Shown piece after piece: positions 17,879 to 27,730 of a stretch of DNA of 64,000 nt. The stretch is from positions 1 through 64,000 of the forward strand of contig JAJRSD010000051.1 of NCBI GenBank assembly GCA_024278975.1. The letters are read 5' to 3'. Source of the stretch: Bacteroidota bacterium. GTDB lineage: Bacteria > Bacteroidota > Bacteroidia > Bacteroidales > Prolixibacteraceae. Both the position numbers and the translations under genes were made by a program. Numbering within the stretch: the stretch's first letter is position 1; every line of letters starts with the position of its first letter. The notes beneath the pieces are model-generated. The model saw only the letters and a list, made by a program, of their open reading frames with translations, was not told where the DNA came from and ran no database searches.

Positions 17879-17918
17879 CTCCCCTCTTTGAGGGGAGATG
17901 CCGACAGGCAGAAGGGTA
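17879..17918 (+). repeat. GGGGAGATGCCGA-type dispersed hairpin element
   Basis: A hairpin (TCCCCTCTTTGAGGGGA, 17880-17896) followed by GATGCCGACAGGCAGAAGGG. A shorter relative with the same order, including the leading AAATTCT, lies at 53702-53736, and weaker CCCCCTCAGGGGG forms are at 37889-37916. It lies directly upstream of the next lyase gene and argues against upstream starts for that gene. Confidence 0.65.
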
Positions 17919-17980
17919 AAAACGATAAGATAACTTTAAAAAATATTCTCATTAGAAATATGCTCCTTTTATTTAAACAA

Positions 17981-19156
17981 ATGAATTTGAATCTATTGTC
18001 GCTTGGTTTATTGCTTTTGTTCATAGTTGGTTGTGGAGAGAATAAAATTCCAATAATTTCAGGAGAAGAGCAAAAATATATTGTTGAAACGGCAACCGGT
18101 TATATCGATAGTTTGCCAACTACGGTAACTGCCGCTATTTGTAAACGCAGTGCCGGCGGTGCACACGATTTCTATTCGGAAGGCGATTACTGGTGGCCCG
18201 ACCCCGAAAACCCGGACGGTCCGTATATTCGAAAAGATGGTCAAACCAATCCTGCAAATTTTGTAGCACACCGGCTGGCAATGATTCGGTTGAGCCGGAT
18301 TGTGGGAATGCAAACATCGGCTTACCTTTTAACGGGCGACTTAAAATTTGTCGAAGCCACGCAAAAACATCTCGAGGCGTGGTTTGTAAATCCCGAAACA
18401 CGGATGAATCCCAGCTTACTTTATGTACAGGCGATAAAAGGTAGGGTTACCGGGCGTGGTATCGGAATAATCGATGCCATTCATTTAATCGAGGTGGCTC
18501 GTTCTGTCGAAATTATGGAGAATAATAATCTGCTTCCCGAAAAATCTTTGGTGGAAATTAAAAAATGGTTCGCAGAGTTTGTTAACTGGCTAACAACTCA
18601 CCAGTATGGGATTGACGAAATGAACGCCAAAAACAACCATGGTACTTGCTGGGTGATGCAGGTTGGAGCATTTGCCCGGTTAACAAATAATAATGAAGTT
18701 TTGGAGTTTTGCAGGAATCGTTTTAAAACTGTCCTTTTACCAAATCAAATGGGCGACGATGGTTCGTTTCCTTTGGAAACAAAACGTACAAAACCTTACG
18801 GATATTCAATTTTTAATATTGATGCATTTACAACCTGTGCAGAAATTTTATCGGATAAGGAAAATAATCTGTATAAATTCTCGACACCCGATGGATTGAG
18901 TGTGAAGTTGGGTGCTGAGTTTATGTTCCCATTCGTTAAAGACAAAAAAAGCTGGCCGTATAAACCCGATGTAATGTATTACAACGAGTGGCCGGTTCGA
19001 CAACCATTTTTACTTTTTGCAGGAAAAGCGTACAATAATCAGGATTATATTGAAACATGGAAAACCTTGGAAGGATACCCGAAAACCGGTGAAGTTTTAC
19101 GGAATTTGCCCATTCGCAATCCGTTGATTTGGTTGCTAAACGAACCTGTAAAATAA
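17981..19156 (+). CDS. Alginate-lyase-like lipoprotein
   Basis: 391 residues from ATG at 17981; an earlier in-frame TTG at 17870 lies at the edge of a repeat element and is rejected, while ATG 17960 is possible. The N-terminus MNLNLLSLGLLLLFIVGC ends in a lipobox, so it is probably an outer-membrane or periplasmic lipoprotein. The body is an alpha-toroid of the alginate lyase (PF05426) superfamily: YWWPDPENPDGPYIRKDG, a NPANF segment, and NNHGTCWVMQVGAFARL with the likely catalytic Asn/His. Families PL5 and PL38 (alginate or glucuronan) share this fold. It follows the heparinase-like gene and probably acts on the same type of polymer. Confidence 0.84.
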   Translation: MNLNLLSLGLLLLFIVGCGENKIPIISGEEQKYIVETATGYIDSLPTTVTAAICKRSAGGAHDFYSEGDYWWPDPENPDGPYIRKDGQTNPANFVAHRLAMIRLSRIVGMQTSAYLLTGDLKFVEATQKHLEAWFVNPETRMNPSLLYVQAIKGRVTGRGIGIIDAIHLIEVARSVEIMENNNLLPEKSLVEIKKWFAEFVNWLTTHQYGIDEMNAKNNHGTCWVMQVGAFARLTNNNEVLEFCRNRFKTVLLPNQMGDDGSFPLETKRTKPYGYSIFNIDAFTTCAEILSDKENNLYKFSTPDGLSVKLGAEFMFPFVKDKKSWPYKPDVMYYNEWPVRQPFLLFAGKAYNNQDYIETWKTLEGYPKTGEVLRNLPIRNPLIWLLNEPVK

Positions 19157-19209
19157 TTAGATAATTTGTGCTATTTTGCACTCTACAATAAATCATAAAA
19201 AATATTTTT

Positions 19210-20201
19210 ATGAACCGACGTAACTTTTTAAGCACAACAGCTTTAACAGGTTTTGGGCTGACAGTCAGTTCGTTTAGTTTGAGCTCAAAGAAAAAAATAA
19301 AAAATATCAGGGGAACTTTCTCGACTGATAAAAACAGGATTTCTATTTATACGAATGCACCTGTTACGGAAACCAGAATATTTCATATTACCGATACTCA
19401 CCTTTCCATCGACGATGAACGCGGCGTTCCTTTTCAGAGATATAGCAAGCGAATGGCGGCCGCGTACAAAAGCAATATCCATTTTCAAACCGGGGCTGAG
19501 CTTAGCACAAAAGAGAGTTTCGAGCAAACTTTGAATTTGGCAAAAGAACAGAATGTTGATTTTCTGGCATTAACGGGCGATATCTTTAGTTTCCCTTCGG
19601 AAGCTGGTATTGAATGGGTTTCTCAGAAATTAAAGGAGACTGAAATTCCGTTTGCATATATTGCGGGTAACCACGATTGGCATTACGAAGGTATGAAAGG
19701 AAGTTCGCAGCAACTCCGTGAGATATGGACAAATAAGAGGTTGAAACCGCTGTATCGGGGAAACAATCCGCTTTTTGCTGAATATAATTTGAATGGATTA
19801 GCTTTGTATGTATCGACAATTCTACCTACGAAATTTTGCCTGAACAACTCGATTTTTTTAAAACTCAGGTAAAAAGTAATATCCCGTTTATTTTATTGAT
19901 GCATATTCCACTTTATATGCCGGGTCGTCCGGTAGGTTTTGGTTGTGCACATCCGGAGTGGGGTGCTAATTCGGATAAAAATTTTGAGATTGAACGGCGC
20001 GAAAAATGGCGGGCAAGCGGTCATACTAAAGTTACAATGGATTTTTACGATGAGGTTTTTAATGCTGACAATCTGTTAACTATACTCGCCGGGCATACTC
20101 ACCGGCAGTCGGTGGATATAAAAAATAATATTCCTCAATATGTATCGGGAGCAAATGCAGGAGCTTTTTTTACTGATATTCGTATTGCCCAAATGCCATA
20201 G
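19210..20201 (+). pseudogene. Tat-exported metallophosphoesterase with a one-base frameshift
   Basis: A calcineurin-like phosphoesterase read in two frames. Frame one begins MNRRNFLSTTA (twin-arginine-like signal) and holds ITDTHLS, LTGDIFS and AGNHDWHY; it runs to 19872. After about 19811 the homologous sequence continues in another frame as IDNSTYEILPEQL and onward, with LMHIPLY and AGHTHRQ completing the metal site, to a TAG at 20199. Loss of one base near 19811 (ALYV/IDNS junction) explains it. The joined protein would be about 330 residues. This is either a real recent mutation or a base-calling error; the rest is undamaged. Confidence 0.82.
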
Positions 20202-20290
20202 AAATATAGGCGTAAAAAGATTATACTATTCTTCATAATCCGATTTGTATAACGAACAAATATTGAGAAAAAAGGACAGTAAATAATCGA

Positions 20291-21046
20291 CTACAAATAG
20301 AGTAATTTTCCAATTTCTGCCATCGCCTCGGTGGCTTTCATTTCCAGAAAAACATCGGTAATTGTATTTGTATAGTGGGATGGTTGAATATTTATTTCGA
20401 TGATTTTTGCACCATGCTCTTTTGCTACTTCAGGGATTCTTGCAGCGGGTAAAACCTCCGCATTAGTTCCGATAATTATGAAAACATCGGCTTTTTCGGC
20501 TTCTTCGAACGAACGTTTTTTTGCAAAATGTGGAATTGGTTCATTAAAAAAAACGATGTCGGGTTTGAGTATTCCTTTGCAGATGTAACAAGTTGGCGGA
20601 AGGTAGTTTAAATCGGCAAAGCTCAAATCATATTCAGTACTGCACTCAGTACAAACCAATTGTTTATACGTTCCGTGTAGTTCGTAAACATTTTTGCTGC
20701 CCGCTGCCTGATGTAAATGGTCGATGTTTTGTGTAATTATTGTTTCCAGAAAACTACGTTTTTCCATTTTTGCCAAAGTTAAATGTGCCATATTTGGTTT
20801 GGCATCACCTAATTTATCATAAAAAATATCTTTTATTTTTTGCCACGACTGAAATGGTTTTTTGTTGAAAAAATCAATCTCTAAAAAAATTGGATCGGTA
20901 GTATTCCAAAGACCGTTTTCGCCACGGAAGGGAGGAATTCCACTTTCTACTGAAATACCTGCACCGGTAAAAGCGACAGCATATTTCGCTTTTCTGATGA
21001 GTTGGGCAGCCTCTTTTATTTTATCGGAATTCATTCTTTCTTTCAT
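20291..21046 (-). CDS. cobB: Sir2-family NAD-dependent protein deacylase
   Basis: 251 residues, the size of bacterial CobB sirtuins, which remove acetyl or longer acyl groups from lysine using NAD. GAGISVESGIPPFRG (28-42) is the NAD loop, TQNIDHLHQAAG the catalytic region, ELHGT contains the general-base His, and four cysteines (CTEC and CYIC) form the zinc site. It could start at 21046 or at the ATG at 21034. It lies downstream of genes for an acyl-CoA synthetase-acetyltransferase fusion and acetyl-CoA synthetase on the same strand, the classic pairing in which CobB reactivates Acs. Confidence 0.9.
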   Translation of the reverse strand: MKERMNSDKIKEAAQLIRKAKYAVAFTGAGISVESGIPPFRGENGLWNTTDPIFLEIDFFNKKPFQSWQKIKDIFYDKLGDAKPNMAHLTLAKMEKRSFLETIITQNIDHLHQAAGSKNVYELHGTYKQLVCTECSTEYDLSFADLNYLPPTCYICKGILKPDIVFFNEPIPHFAKKRSFEEAEKADVFIIIGTNAEVLPAARIPEVAKEHGAKIIEINIQPSHYTNTITDVFLEMKATEAMAEIGKLLYL

Positions 21047-21055
21047 TCATAAATA

Positions 21056-21088
21056 TTCAGCGGGCGACTTTAAATCACCCGCTGAATT
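21056..21088 (-). terminator. Hairpin between the Acs-GNAT fusion gene and the sirtuin gene
   Basis: A perfect ten-base stem, ATTCAGCGGG...CCCGCTGAAT, with a 13-base loop, nine bases before the sirtuin start. There is no strong T-run, so it may be a weak terminator, a processing site or an attenuator rather than a full stop. Confidence 0.5.
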
Positions 21089-21109
21089 GTAATAGGGGGC
21101 TAAGATATA

Positions 21110-23800
21110 TTATTCTTCGGAAATATCTTTATTAACAGAAACTGTTGTGTCTTCGTTAAATCTAATTTTGAAATTTAACTTGCGGAAAACCGAAATCATT
21201 GGTTTGTTATCTTTTGTAGTTTCGGCAGCCAATTTTTTAATACCTCTCGATTTTGCAATCTCCACACAATAATTTGTTAATGTAAAACCAAGCTCTTTTT
21301 TCTGCCAGGCATCGGTAATTAAAATTGCGTACTCCATCATCTCCACATCGGGGTCGGCAATTAAACGCCCAACTCCGATAAGTTGTTTGCGTCCATCTTT
21401 TTCTACTTCGGCAACAATTGCAATTTCGCGGTCGTAGTCGATAAAACAGAATTGCGATGCAATTTCGTGCGAATCGAAATAGAAGTCGTAACGAAAACGG
21501 TGATAAATAGACTCTTTCGAACAACTTCCCAGCAGGTCTAACCACATTGGTTCGTCTTCCGGTTTTATTGGGCGAAGCAATATTTCTGTTCCATCTTTCA
21601 AAGTAGCTTTTTTGATTAAACTTTCAGGATATGGGCGCAATATCAGATGCGAATACTCTTTTGTCGGAGTTTCCAGCAACTTTTCGTCAACTACAATTCT
21701 GGCATCGAGTGCAATTACATCATCCGGAGTTACTATTAACGGGTTAATGTCGAGCTCTTCAATTTCCGGGTAATCTGCCGCGAGGTACGACATACGAATT
21801 AAAGCCTCAATTAGTTTATCAATATTTTTAGGAGAATCGCCACGCCATCCTTTCAGTAGTGGATAAATTTGCAGCGACTTTAACATTTCGTGTGCCAGAT
21901 TCTCGTTTAACGGAGGAAACTCCAGTCGTTTATCATTGAATAGTTCTGCCGTAGTTCCACCCATTCCTACCAGCATTACCGTTCCGAAAATAGGATCCTT
22001 TTTTGTGCCAACTATTAATTCTATCCCATTATTTGTATTTACCATTTTCTGAATAGTAACACCGTCGATTCTTGCATCCGGCATTTTTTCAGAAGCAGTT
22101 TTAATCATATTCCTGAAAGTGGCACGAACCATATCTTCGTTCTTAATATTCAGTGCAACACCACCAACATCAGATTTATGGGTTATATCGGGCGAGTAAA
22201 TTTTAATTACCACCGGATATCCTTTATCTTCTGCAATTGCAACGGCTTCGTCTTCTGTTGCCGCAGGAAAAGGGTGAGTAGTATTAATTCCGTAGTCGTT
22301 AATTAACATTTTGGAATCGTCCTCGTTTAGAATTTTAGCTTTTGGGAATACATTTTTCAAATATTTCTCGCGTAATTCGTGACGATCGTATTGAAATGAA
22401 ACCGGCACTTCTTTAGGTGTTTCATATAAAACCTGCTGGTTTTGCGAATAATTCGAAAGTGTCATAAAAGCACGAATCGCCTGTTCTGGAGTAGTAAAAC
22501 TCGAAATACCTGCCTGATTGAAAATGTGCATTCCTTCGCTCATTGCTGCTCCGCCAAGCCAGCCGGCCATAATCGATTTTGTTGCTTTCGATGCAAGTTC
22601 TGAAATTGCTTTGGCTGTTGAAGTCGGATCTGTCATTGCCTGCGGTGTGAGCAGCACTAATACTGCATCTACTTTTTTATCCTCTAAAACAATTTCGGTT
22701 GTTTTGGCAAAACGTTCGGGAGTGGCATCTCCAAGTACATCAATTGGATTTCCGTGCGACCAAAAAGGTGGCAGGTAATCGTTGAGTTTTTGCATTGTTT
22801 CATCGGTAAGTTTTACCAGTTTACCTCCCAGCGAAATTAACGAATCGGTTGCCATAACTCCCGGTCCGCCGGCATTTGTTACAATTGCCAGACGATTTCC
22901 TTTCGGAATTCGGCGACGGCCAACCAAATCGGTAAAATCAAAAATATTTCCAAAATCAAATACACGTGCTAAACCTGCCCTTCGGAAAACTGCATCGTAA
23001 ATTGAATCTTCGGAAGCCAGTGCTCCGGTGTGTGATGCCGCGGCGGCCGCAGACTCGGGAAACCTGCCTGACTTGTAAACAATAATTGGCTTTTCGCGGG
23101 AGAAAGCGCGCGCTGCCGACATAAATGTGCGGGCATTTGCCAGCGATTCAACATATAAAACAATCGATTTTGTATTTGGATCTTGCCCAAAATAGTCTAT
23201 CAAATCTCCAAAATTCACATCCATTGAATTTCCAATGGAAACAAAATATGAGAATCCTATATTCGAATTGTAAGCCCAGTCGAGTACAGAAGTACAGAGT
23301 GCACCCGATTGAGAGATAAAAGCCACGTGACCTTTTTTTGGCATTCCATCGGCAAAACTTACATTCATATTTAAACCGGGAACCAGAATTCCCAGACAGT
23401 TTGGACCAATAATTCGCATGTCGGGAAACTTAGATTTTTCTGCCATTACTTGTGCTTCCAGAGCTTTTCCTTCATCGCCGGCCTCTTTAAAACCGGCCGA
23501 CATTATTATCACTCCATGTATACCTACCTCTCCACAATCTTTAATAATTTGAGGAACCCATTTTGCAGCCGTCATAATTACCGCTAAATCAGGTGTTTTT
23601 GGCAGACTTTTTACATCGGGATAACACGGAATTCCGAATACTGCTTCGCGTTTTGGATTTACCGGGTAAACTACCCCGTTAAATCCACCTCCCACTAAAT
23701 TACGCAAGGTAATTCCTCCTACGCTATTCGGATTATTTGAAACACCAATTAACGCTATTCGTTTTGGTCTGAAAATGCTGTTTAATTTTTTGATGGGCAT
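21110..23800 (-). CDS. ADP-forming acyl-CoA synthetase fused to a GNAT acetyltransferase (Pat/AcsAB-like)
   Basis: 896 residues: CoA-binding Rossmann domain (1-130), succinyl-CoA-ligase-like domains (140-450), ATP-grasp (about 490-710) and a C-terminal GNAT domain (about 740-890, RPIKPEDEPMWLDLL onward). This is the order in E. coli PatZ and Salmonella Pat, which acetylate and silence Acs. Unlike my recollection of those, it keeps a histidine in SHTGALAS (His257), the phospho-His position of active ADP-forming acetyl-CoA synthetases, so it may also make ATP from acetyl-CoA. It lies between sirtuin and MFS genes and near acs. Confidence 0.9.
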   Translation of the reverse strand: MPIKKLNSIFRPKRIALIGVSNNPNSVGGITLRNLVGGGFNGVVYPVNPKREAVFGIPCYPDVKSLPKTPDLAVIMTAAKWVPQIIKDCGEVGIHGVIIMSAGFKEAGDEGKALEAQVMAEKSKFPDMRIIGPNCLGILVPGLNMNVSFADGMPKKGHVAFISQSGALCTSVLDWAYNSNIGFSYFVSIGNSMDVNFGDLIDYFGQDPNTKSIVLYVESLANARTFMSAARAFSREKPIIVYKSGRFPESAAAAASHTGALASEDSIYDAVFRRAGLARVFDFGNIFDFTDLVGRRRIPKGNRLAIVTNAGGPGVMATDSLISLGGKLVKLTDETMQKLNDYLPPFWSHGNPIDVLGDATPERFAKTTEIVLEDKKVDAVLVLLTPQAMTDPTSTAKAISELASKATKSIMAGWLGGAAMSEGMHIFNQAGISSFTTPEQAIRAFMTLSNYSQNQQVLYETPKEVPVSFQYDRHELREKYLKNVFPKAKILNEDDSKMLINDYGINTTHPFPAATEDEAVAIAEDKGYPVVIKIYSPDITHKSDVGGVALNIKNEDMVRATFRNMIKTASEKMPDARIDGVTIQKMVNTNNGIELIVGTKKDPIFGTVMLVGMGGTTAELFNDKRLEFPPLNENLAHEMLKSLQIYPLLKGWRGDSPKNIDKLIEALIRMSYLAADYPEIEELDINPLIVTPDDVIALDARIVVDEKLLETPTKEYSHLILRPYPESLIKKATLKDGTEILLRPIKPEDEPMWLDLLGSCSKESIYHRFRYDFYFDSHEIASQFCFIDYDREIAIVAEVEKDGRKQLIGVGRLIADPDVEMMEYAILITDAWQKKELGFTLTNYCVEIAKSRGIKKLAAETTKDNKPMISVFRKLNFKIRFNEDTTVSVNKDISEE

Positions 23801-23964
23801 CGGATAGTATTTTTATTTTAGTAATTAAGTTTTTATTTGAAACTAGAATTTCAAAATTGGTATATTTATTTTGATGGATTAAAGAGATAAATCATAACCA
23901 TTTATGTTGTATAATAATTATGATACTCCTAAATTAAGAGTTCTGTATCTCTGTTAACGATGTT

Positions 23965-25224
23965 TTATCCATCTGCTTTTTTTGCTTGTTTTACCAGTAT
24001 CGTGAGTACCGTGCCAAGTAAAACTGCAATACCCGAAATGGTAAATGCCAATGAAAAATTGCCGGTGTCACCAAGTTTTCCTCCAAGAATTGGTCCTAAC
24101 AAACCACCAACTCCATAAGCCAGAAAAATAAATGGATAGTTCATACCAACACTTTTTGCTCCAAAAGTATCGGCAGTGTACGATGGGAAAAGGGCAAAAT
24201 TGCCTCCAAAGTTAAACCCAATTAATGTTGCGCCGAGGTAGAGGAGTATTTCGTTTCCTGCCATGTATGTAAATAGAATTACGATAACTCCTTGTGTGGC
24301 AGTCATAATAATTATCGACTTTTTCCTGCCAATTTTATCGCTTACAATTCCCCAAACAATTCTACCCATTCCGTTGGCAAGGGCAAAAAATACTGCCATG
24401 GCAGTACCCGCAATTGCACTAGCTTCTGCTGCTGATATTCCATTGTTCATAAGTGCCTCCATCGGGTATAGTTTCATTAATCCGATTGACATTAATCCGG
24501 CTCCTGCACTAAAAACAAATGTTAAAAATATTAGATAAAACTGAGGTGTGAAAAACATCTCTTTACACGAAAATTCCCACTCTTCACAAGTTCCGCCACT
24601 TCTTTTAAAAGCTTCTCCTTTAAAACCAATTGGAACCCATCCTTCTTTTGGGAATTTCATCCATAATCCTCCAATAATAACCATAATAGCAAATGCAACA
24701 CCATATATAATAAATGTTGTGGACAAGCCAACGTTGTCGATTAAATGCCCCCAGGCACCTGCAAGTTTTACCCAAAGCATTGCACCAAATCCGAAACCGG
24801 CTACGGCAAGTCCGGTAATCATTCCTTTTTTATCTGGAAACCAGCGCATACCAACGGCAATTGGTACAACGTATGCCAGTCCTATTCCGCCGCCGCCAAT
24901 TAAACCTATAAAAAGAGTTAGTAAAATAAGGCTGGATCCGCCAAATAATCCGGCGAGAATATATCCGATGCCAAGTATTGCACCGCCCATCATCGTTAGT
25001 TTTTGCGGACCCCAAACATTAAGTTTTCGTCCGGCAAAAACCATGACAACTGCAAATGCAACCAAGCCCACCGAAAACACTAATTGTGTGTTTGATTTCG
25101 ACCAGCCGGCATCTATTAAAGAAGGTGTGAATACTGACCAGGCATAAATTGCGCCTAATGCCAGTTGAATAAGGACTGCACCAAGGATAACATATCCCCG
25201 GTTAAAAGTTTTTTGGTTGTTCAT
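23965..25224 (-). CDS. OFA-family MFS transporter
   Basis: 419 residues with twelve predicted membrane segments. The N-terminal LGAIYAWSVFTPSL segment and the NFALFPSYTADTFGAKSVG segment near residue 350 are typical of the oxalate/formate antiporter (OFA) branch of the major facilitator superfamily, which carries small monocarboxylates such as oxalate, formate or lactate. It sits between acs and the acyl-CoA synthetase-GNAT gene on the same strand, so acetate or a related acid is a plausible substrate, but the sequence does not settle it. Confidence 0.85.
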   Translation of the reverse strand: MNNQKTFNRGYVILGAVLIQLALGAIYAWSVFTPSLIDAGWSKSNTQLVFSVGLVAFAVVMVFAGRKLNVWGPQKLTMMGGAILGIGYILAGLFGGSSLILLTLFIGLIGGGGIGLAYVVPIAVGMRWFPDKKGMITGLAVAGFGFGAMLWVKLAGAWGHLIDNVGLSTTFIIYGVAFAIMVIIGGLWMKFPKEGWVPIGFKGEAFKRSGGTCEEWEFSCKEMFFTPQFYLIFLTFVFSAGAGLMSIGLMKLYPMEALMNNGISAAEASAIAGTAMAVFFALANGMGRIVWGIVSDKIGRKKSIIIMTATQGVIVILFTYMAGNEILLYLGATLIGFNFGGNFALFPSYTADTFGAKSVGMNYPFIFLAYGVGGLLGPILGGKLGDTGNFSLAFTISGIAVLLGTVLTILVKQAKKADG

Positions 25225-25260
25225 AATTTGGTTGCTTTTTGTGAAAGTTGTTTTTAAATA

Positions 25261-25292
25261 AAAAAGACACCTTTGAAAAAAGGTGTCTTTTT
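25261..25292 (-). terminator. Rho-independent terminator after acs
   Basis: AAAAAGACACCTT...AAGGTGTCTTTTT, a 13-base perfect stem with a six-base loop and T-runs on both sides, six bases past the acs stop. It separates acs from the MFS gene. Confidence 0.88.
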
Positions 25293-25297
25293 GTTGG

Positions 25298-27226
25298 TTA
25301 TTCGTTTCGTTTTACCTCTACTTTGGCTCCATCAATAATATCGTCAACAACTCCCGGGTCAAGAAGTGTTGAAGTGTCGCCAAGATTAGTAGCATCGCCT
25401 TCGCCGATTTTACGAAGTATGCGGCGCATAATTTTACCTGATCTTGTTTTTGGTAATCCGTTAACAATCTGAATCATATCGGGTTTTGCAATTGGTCCAA
25501 TATATTTTGTTACGGTTGCCCTTATTTCTGCTTCAATAGTTTCCAATTCTGTATCGGTCAGATCATCGCAAATTACGTAAGCATAAATTCCTGAACCTTT
25601 TATTGCATGCGGATATCCAACAACAGCCGATTCATTTACTTTTGGATGCTGGTTAATTGCATCTTCAACTTCGGCAGTTCCTATACGATGGCCTGAAACA
25701 TTTATTACATCGTCAATTCTACCAATAATTCTGTAGTAACCTTCCTCGTCGCGTTTAGCACCGTCGCCGGTTAAATACAGTCCTTTAAATGCTGAAAAAT
25801 AGGTTTGGAAACATCTTTCGTGATCGCCATAAAGTGATCGTAACATTCCCGGCCATGGGTATTTAATACATAAAATTCCTTCAACACTATTTCCTTTAAG
25901 TTCGTTGCCTTCGGGATCAACTAAAATTGGTTGAACTCCCGGAAGAGGAAGTGTAGCCAGCGAAGGTTTTGTTGGTGTAATTCCTGCAATCGGTGTTATC
26001 ATTATTCCACCGGTTTCGGTTTGCCACCAGGTGTCAACAATTGGGCATCGTCCTTTTCCAACCAAATCGTGATACCAACGCCACGCCTCTTCGTTTATTG
26101 GCTCACCAACAGTCCCTAAAACTTTTAATGAACTTAAATCGTGCTTAGTAACCCAGTCGTCGCCTTGTGCAACCAAAGCACGAATTGCAGTTGGTGCAGT
26201 ATAAAACTGGTTCACTTTATATTTGTCAACAACTTCCCAGAAACGACCGGCATTCGGCCAGGTTGGTACTCCTTCGAACATAATTGATGTAGCACCAGTT
26301 AATAGTGGACCGTAAACAATGTACGAATGTCCGGTTACCCATCCAATATCGGCAGTGCACCAGTAAACATCGCCATCGCTGTACTGAAATACATTTTTGA
26401 AAGTGTATTCAGCATAAACCATATAACCTGCCGTAGTGTGCAAAACACCTTTTGGTTTTCCGGTTGAACCCGAAGTATAAAGGATAAACAGCGTGTCTTC
26501 AGAGTCCATCACTTCGGCAACATTATCAGTAGAAACACCTTCAATTAAATCGTGCCACCACACGTCTCTGCCTTCGAACCAGTTAATATCTTCTTCGGTA
26601 CGTTTTAATACTATTGTATTTTTAACGGTCGGACATTTTTCGACAGCCTCGTCAACAATTGCTTTTAACGGAATGGTTTTAGTACCACGGTAACCACCAT
26701 CAGACGTAATTATTACGTTAGATTCGGCATCGTTAACTCGGTCGGCTAATGCAGTTGCAGAAAAACCGGCAAAAACAATTGAGTGGATTGCACCAATTCT
26801 GGCACATGCCAACATTGCAATAGCTAGTTCGGGAACCATCGGAAGATAAATAGCAACACGGTCGCCTTTTTTAACGCCTATCTTTTGTAACCCGTTGGCA
26901 AATTGTTTCACTTTGTCGAAAAGCTCGCTATAAGTGAGTCTGACTTCTGCTTCTTTCGGGTCGTTTGGTTCCCATATAATTGCAACCTGATCTTTACGCA
27001 TGTGCATATTACGTTCGAAAATATTCTCTGTAATATTCAACTTACCATTTTTAAACCAGTTTACATCGGGTGCTCCTTCGCCTTCAAATTTCCAGTCGAG
27101 AACCTGATCCCATTTTTTACGCCAGAAATGACTCTCTGCAATTTTGCCCCAAAATTCATCCGGGTTTGCTACACTTTCCTGATACTTCTGAAGATATTCA
27201 GCTAAACTTGTAATCTTGTTCACCAT
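25298..27226 (-). CDS. acs: Acetyl-CoA synthetase (AMP-forming)
   Basis: 642 residues, full length for Acs, which activates acetate with ATP to acetyl-CoA via acetyl-AMP. The AMP-binding loop YTSGSTGKPKGVLHT, the DTWWQTETGG box and the late PKTRSGKIMRR motif are present; the Lys in SGK (residue 598) is the one acetylated and thereby silenced by Pat-type enzymes. A GNAT fusion and a sirtuin are encoded downstream on the same strand, so reversible acetylation of this enzyme is likely. A strong terminator follows directly, so it is probably a single-gene unit. Confidence 0.96.
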   Translation of the reverse strand: MVNKITSLAEYLQKYQESVANPDEFWGKIAESHFWRKKWDQVLDWKFEGEGAPDVNWFKNGKLNITENIFERNMHMRKDQVAIIWEPNDPKEAEVRLTYSELFDKVKQFANGLQKIGVKKGDRVAIYLPMVPELAIAMLACARIGAIHSIVFAGFSATALADRVNDAESNVIITSDGGYRGTKTIPLKAIVDEAVEKCPTVKNTIVLKRTEEDINWFEGRDVWWHDLIEGVSTDNVAEVMDSEDTLFILYTSGSTGKPKGVLHTTAGYMVYAEYTFKNVFQYSDGDVYWCTADIGWVTGHSYIVYGPLLTGATSIMFEGVPTWPNAGRFWEVVDKYKVNQFYTAPTAIRALVAQGDDWVTKHDLSSLKVLGTVGEPINEEAWRWYHDLVGKGRCPIVDTWWQTETGGIMITPIAGITPTKPSLATLPLPGVQPILVDPEGNELKGNSVEGILCIKYPWPGMLRSLYGDHERCFQTYFSAFKGLYLTGDGAKRDEEGYYRIIGRIDDVINVSGHRIGTAEVEDAINQHPKVNESAVVGYPHAIKGSGIYAYVICDDLTDTELETIEAEIRATVTKYIGPIAKPDMIQIVNGLPKTRSGKIMRRILRKIGEGDATNLGDTSTLLDPGVVDDIIDGAKVEVKRNE

Positions 27227-27730
27227 AATAAAATTTTTTAGGTTATTGAGTTATATAAATTTTCAGGGTTTGAAAGTACTATAAAAAAAACTTTTTTGAA
27301 ATGAATTCAACATATTGTACAACACCTAAACTTTATTCGATAAAACATGTTAATACATGATAGGTTTTAAATGTTTTTTTACTAAATTTCCGTGCTCATC
27401 TTTTGTGTAAATTCAAACTAATTTTATTTTGATGGTTTACTTTGGATATAACCTATTAAGTAAACGGAGGCTAATTTGTTGACCTTGGTTCGTGATTTAA
27501 AGTTGTAATTGTGAGGTTAAATGAATGTTTGAAAATTGAACGTTTTATTTATGATTTTGCAAAATAGAAGTTGTAATTTAGATTTGGTTTCATACTACTC
27601 GTAAAATTGGTTGATTGGTTAAATATCATAAGATTTGTATTTTTTAGCTATGGTATAAAACATAAAAAATTCTACAAAATATTGTCGGTTTGGAAGTAAG
27701 TTTCCTGTAACTTCGCAAAAAATAAAACAG
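27227..27730. other. 504-bp intergenic region between divergent acs and ptb
   Basis: AT-rich and without coding potential in any frame I could follow. It must hold the promoters of the acs and ptb genes. Only one weak candidate is seen: TTG at 27682 and TAACTTCG (one base off TAnnTTTG) at 27708-27715, close before ptb. No strong hairpin or known riboswitch pattern was recognised. Confidence 0.5.

Noticed and set aside
17870-17980. Longer N-terminus for the alginate-lyase-like protein
   Set aside because: It would be translated from a dispersed hairpin element; ATG 17981 gives a clean lipoprotein signal.
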